From Lethocerus indicus (Eukaryota > Arthropoda > Insecta > Hemiptera > Belostomatidae), in assembly GCA_019843655.1 (NCBI GenBank), contig JACDQD010000004.1:1736001-1800000 (forward strand): DNA of 64,000 bases, in the 5' to 3' direction. Below, in pieces: positions 61,101 through 64,000 of the stretch. Positions within the stretch are counted from its first letter, which is position 1, and every line of letters starts with the position of its first letter. A program made the position numbers and the translations under genes. The notes under the pieces were generated by a model that saw nothing but the letters and a program-made list of their open reading frames with translations, was not told the DNA's origin and did not search any database.

Positions 61101-64000
61101 GTGCTAATTCTTTACAGCTATTTTATTTTCTTCTTCGGGCTTTACTTGATTCTTTTTTTTTAGGCCGGCCGCATAAGTCTCCGCGCCGTTTATTTAGCTA
61201 ATAAATTGTTACTTGTATCTTGTAGGAAACGGTTTCGTTTTTTTATTTATCGTGAATTCGGAGGGGGCGTAGAGCGGGTCCGAGATAATCCCGACAATGT
61301 AGTCCATTGTTTCCACGCGGGGGCGCCGCAAAATAACATTTTCATAATTTAGAAAATTCGTTGAAAAATAAATTTAGCAGCGTGGTATCGACTGAATTCG
61401 GATATTGAGGGTGTACAGTTTGATTACAAGATTTGGCAAAATGTTGTAGAGGTTAATTGAATTTATTCGTTTACATTTTTTTGTGATTGATGAAGACGTG
61501 TTTTATTTATTTTGACATGTGGCGCATTATGTCAACTTGAATCAAAACGTTTGGGCATTGATACATTCAGTATTGACAGTCCCTTAGTCAATACTAGTAC
61601 CCATTATACTTTAACACAATTGAACCCCATTCCTCCGTTCTAACCACCCCCGCACATCAATCGAAACTAATTTCAGGCGGATCTCTTCACTTTTTGCCGT
61701 GGGCAACGGGGTTCCGGAAAATATTTGCTTCTCGGAACTGAGTGGAAATACTTTCACGCTCGAGATTGCAAAAAAATCCTTGTTTCAAGGGTCGCCGGAT
61801 GTAACTTGAGCCGTTTTAGAATTCTCTCTGTGAATTCTTTAGGCCCTCCCCCCCCGCTTCACTCTCGAGTCCCGCACCTATGGCAAAGAATAACGCGAAG
61901 ATGGATGGCACTTTCCCATCGGGTTATCACAGGATAAGTCCGCCCTCGAGTGAGTGCCCCCCCATCCCCAATTTCCAGACATCCCGTTCCGGCTATTCGG
62001 CAGTCTGTAACTTTCGGCGAACAAAGGAATCTCTACATTCGTAATTTTGATAGTAATTTACTTTAAAGCATGAAGTCCACTTCGTGGTCTTGTAAATTCT
62101 AGTCCGAGTGTCTAGTTTGTAGATCGATTATGGGTAGACAAAAGGCTTTTTTCAGGACGACATTGGGGCCGACAATAGGCCGTGTAGACATCAATCTTGC
62201 CGTAGAAGTAAGGCCCATCGAAGAAATTCAATAGTCGACCGAATGCGGTTCCTTCCTTCGGTCTACCCAACTTATTATTCCTCCGCCTCGTGTCATTGTC
62301 TTTCGACCAGCAATGCGTGTCCTGCATTCATGAGTAGAGGGACAATGACCTCGAAAACACTGTACCGAACTGTTTTATCCTGAACTCACTCGAATGTTTG
62401 GTACTTATTCTCTAATAAAAAACTTTATTACGTAAAAAAAATTATTAGCCGCCTATTAAATGTAGGCCAATTACAAGAAGGCCGTTTCTCTTGGCAAATC
62501 AATTTTGGGCGCCCTCCCAAAATTGATCCGAATTGATTACGCTACAGTTATACTTATTGTGATTTTCTGGCGGCGAGCGCGAGATCAAAAATATAGAGGG
62601 ACCGCCGCTTAGTATTCATCCCGGAGGAGGGGACCGAGCGCGCATATTAAAGGGTCACGGCCGGTCGACCCGACGTCAGCGTCAGCCGCAGCGTCAGCCG
62701 GTCTCGCCCAGTTTCCCCAGTAATTGCCCGTCGCGGGTTACGCGGCAATTCGGTTATTTCCATGTAGATGAAACTCGGCAAAAATACGACCCTCCGGCCG
62801 CACAATTTTTATGGCCCAATAATGAATTACACGGCCGTTTCGGTGGCCGGGGGGGGGTGAGAGGAGTTTTTGTAATTGATTCAGAGCGAGTAAGTAGCCG
62901 GCCGGAATTCAATTTCTGCCCGCTCGGAAGTGCGTTTTTTCGTCGGTATCGATCGGGCCCAACTGGGAGGATTTGAAAATAATTAAATGGCCGGGTTCCG
63001 CGGGGGCGTTCCCCGTCCGCTTATTTAGTTTCGGGAAGGGTTCTCAGTCCGGTCCGGCCGGTTGTCAGTCTCCTGTAAACGGAACTAATTTCGTCTTCCG
63101 AGGAATAAGCCCGCGTAGTTTACAAAGAGGAGGCAATATTAAAATGAACATTTTCCGGGTGAAATATTTTACAGGCCCACCATTATTCTTGCCATCGTTT
63201 CACTCGATTGTCGAAACCCGCCTCGAATAAGACCAAACGAGCACCGCGCGGGGGCAGAATATTGCAAGAACCAGCAAACAGGTATCTTGTAATATTTTAT
63301 AAACTGAGAATTATTTATTTCTTCCTGGTCAATTTTCTATTGCGCCAGAATCTATTTTTGTTGTTCCTGTAACAAGTTCTTAAATGGATAGTTTGTAACA
63401 CATATTTTGTGTAATCCCGGTTTTTCGTATCGCCTGCCTAACGCAATGGAGTTATAACAACAAAATTGACGCGTGTAACTAGGAGATTGAACGCTCGACT
63501 ATGACTGATACCGCACTCGGCGGTACGTGAGACCAATCCCGAAGCGGGATTTTATGGCTCTCGCCCGTCCCGCGTTACTGCCGCTATCCTCGGGCCCGTG
63601 CCCAGACGGCATACGTTTATTTCCTGTACAGACACTGGCCCGGCCCCGGTCCCACGTCCTATCATTTATTCATTCGGGCGGAGGGCGAAAAAAAAATTAC
63701 CCTCCCCCTTTTTCCCGTTGCTCGTCATACACCCGGATAAGTTATGCTCAGGAAAAATTGGATCTTCGGATTGTCGTGCCGGCACTACAGAAGACGGTTT
63801 CCTGTTGTGGCGTTCTGTTTTACAGCAATTACTAAATGAATGAGAATATTACACCCGTTATAATATTTTATTCACAAACACTTTTATTGCCGGTATTTTC
63901 GAGAATGAAAAAAATGACGTATAAAAAACTTAGATAATCTTGATGCGTCGGGGCTTGCTTTGAGATACGGGACAATGGAAAGCAATGAAACGTATTGATT
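55128..64000. other. Unique non-coding DNA to window end
   Basis: No gene, exon or transposon was recognised in nearly 9 kb. Notable items are a 17-bp near-palindrome TCGCACGAGTCGTGCGA (58910-58926), a C-run near 56545, a G-run near 62848, and a GC-rich stretch at 62560-62760 with GCGTCAGCCG twice (62679-62688, 62691-62700). Open frames stay at or below 112 codons. No fourth ratchet point is present, so if the intron continues its next splice site lies beyond 64000. Confidence 0.5.

Noticed and set aside
1..64000. Bacterial or phage operons, CRISPR arrays
   Set aside because: No runs of adjacent long genes, no ribosome-binding-site pattern and no regularly spaced repeats with unique spacers; the splice signals and transposons are eukaryotic.

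Overview
This window looks like eukaryotic, probably arthropod, non-coding DNA. I find no intact protein-coding gene and no credible rRNA, tRNA or CRISPR locus. Long open frames are scarce: the longest is 156 codons, and none resembles a host protein I recognise. CpG is not visibly depleted. (TA)n microsatellites are frequent, and the mobile-element debris is of types common in arthropods: a Jockey-type non-LTR retrotransposon end, a second non-LTR reverse-transcriptase tail, two mariner-type pieces and a pogo/Tigger-type transposon. The species cannot be named from the sequence.

The main signal is a set of three fused splice sites, all on the plus strand, with 5' splice sites starting at 7042, 28283 and 54178. 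Each has a branch-point-like element, a pyrimidine tract without an internal AG, and CAG joined directly to GTAAG. This is the signature of recursive splice sites (ratchet points), known from very long introns such as Drosophila Ubx, in which a giant intron is removed in steps. They lie 21.2 kb and 25.9 kb apart. I found no other CAGGTAAG on either strand. Each is followed 62 to 84 nt later by a second 5' splice-site-like sequence, which would define a short RS-exon. My reading is that the window is the inside of one very long intron of a plus-strand gene. Supporting this, T exceeds A by eye on the plus strand, and open frames of at least 60 codons number about 101 on plus and 67 on minus.

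Layout: 1-7.0 kb, intronic DNA with a (TA)n repeat, up to ratchet point 1. 7.1-28.2 kb, unique DNA with the Jockey 3' end (15.9-16.4 kb, minus), a 183-bp mariner deletion derivative (17.8-18.0 kb), a GC-rich island (19.1-19.3 kb), two long (TA)n arrays and a non-LTR fragment (20.3-20.5 kb), up to ratchet point 2. 28.4-54.1 kb, unique DNA with G-quadruplex-type tracts (36.3 and 42.8 kb), a perfect 20-bp palindrome (41.9 kb), and a repeat cluster at 47.9-50.0 kb. That cluster holds a 32-bp minisatellite between long direct repeats, then the pogo/Tigger-like element, then a mariner end. 54.3-64 kb, unique DNA with an ATT microsatellite and a GC-rich stretch near 62.6 kb.

No genes work together here in the usual sense. 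If the intron reading is right, the functional content is the splicing relay plus whatever enhancers lie in the unique sequence.
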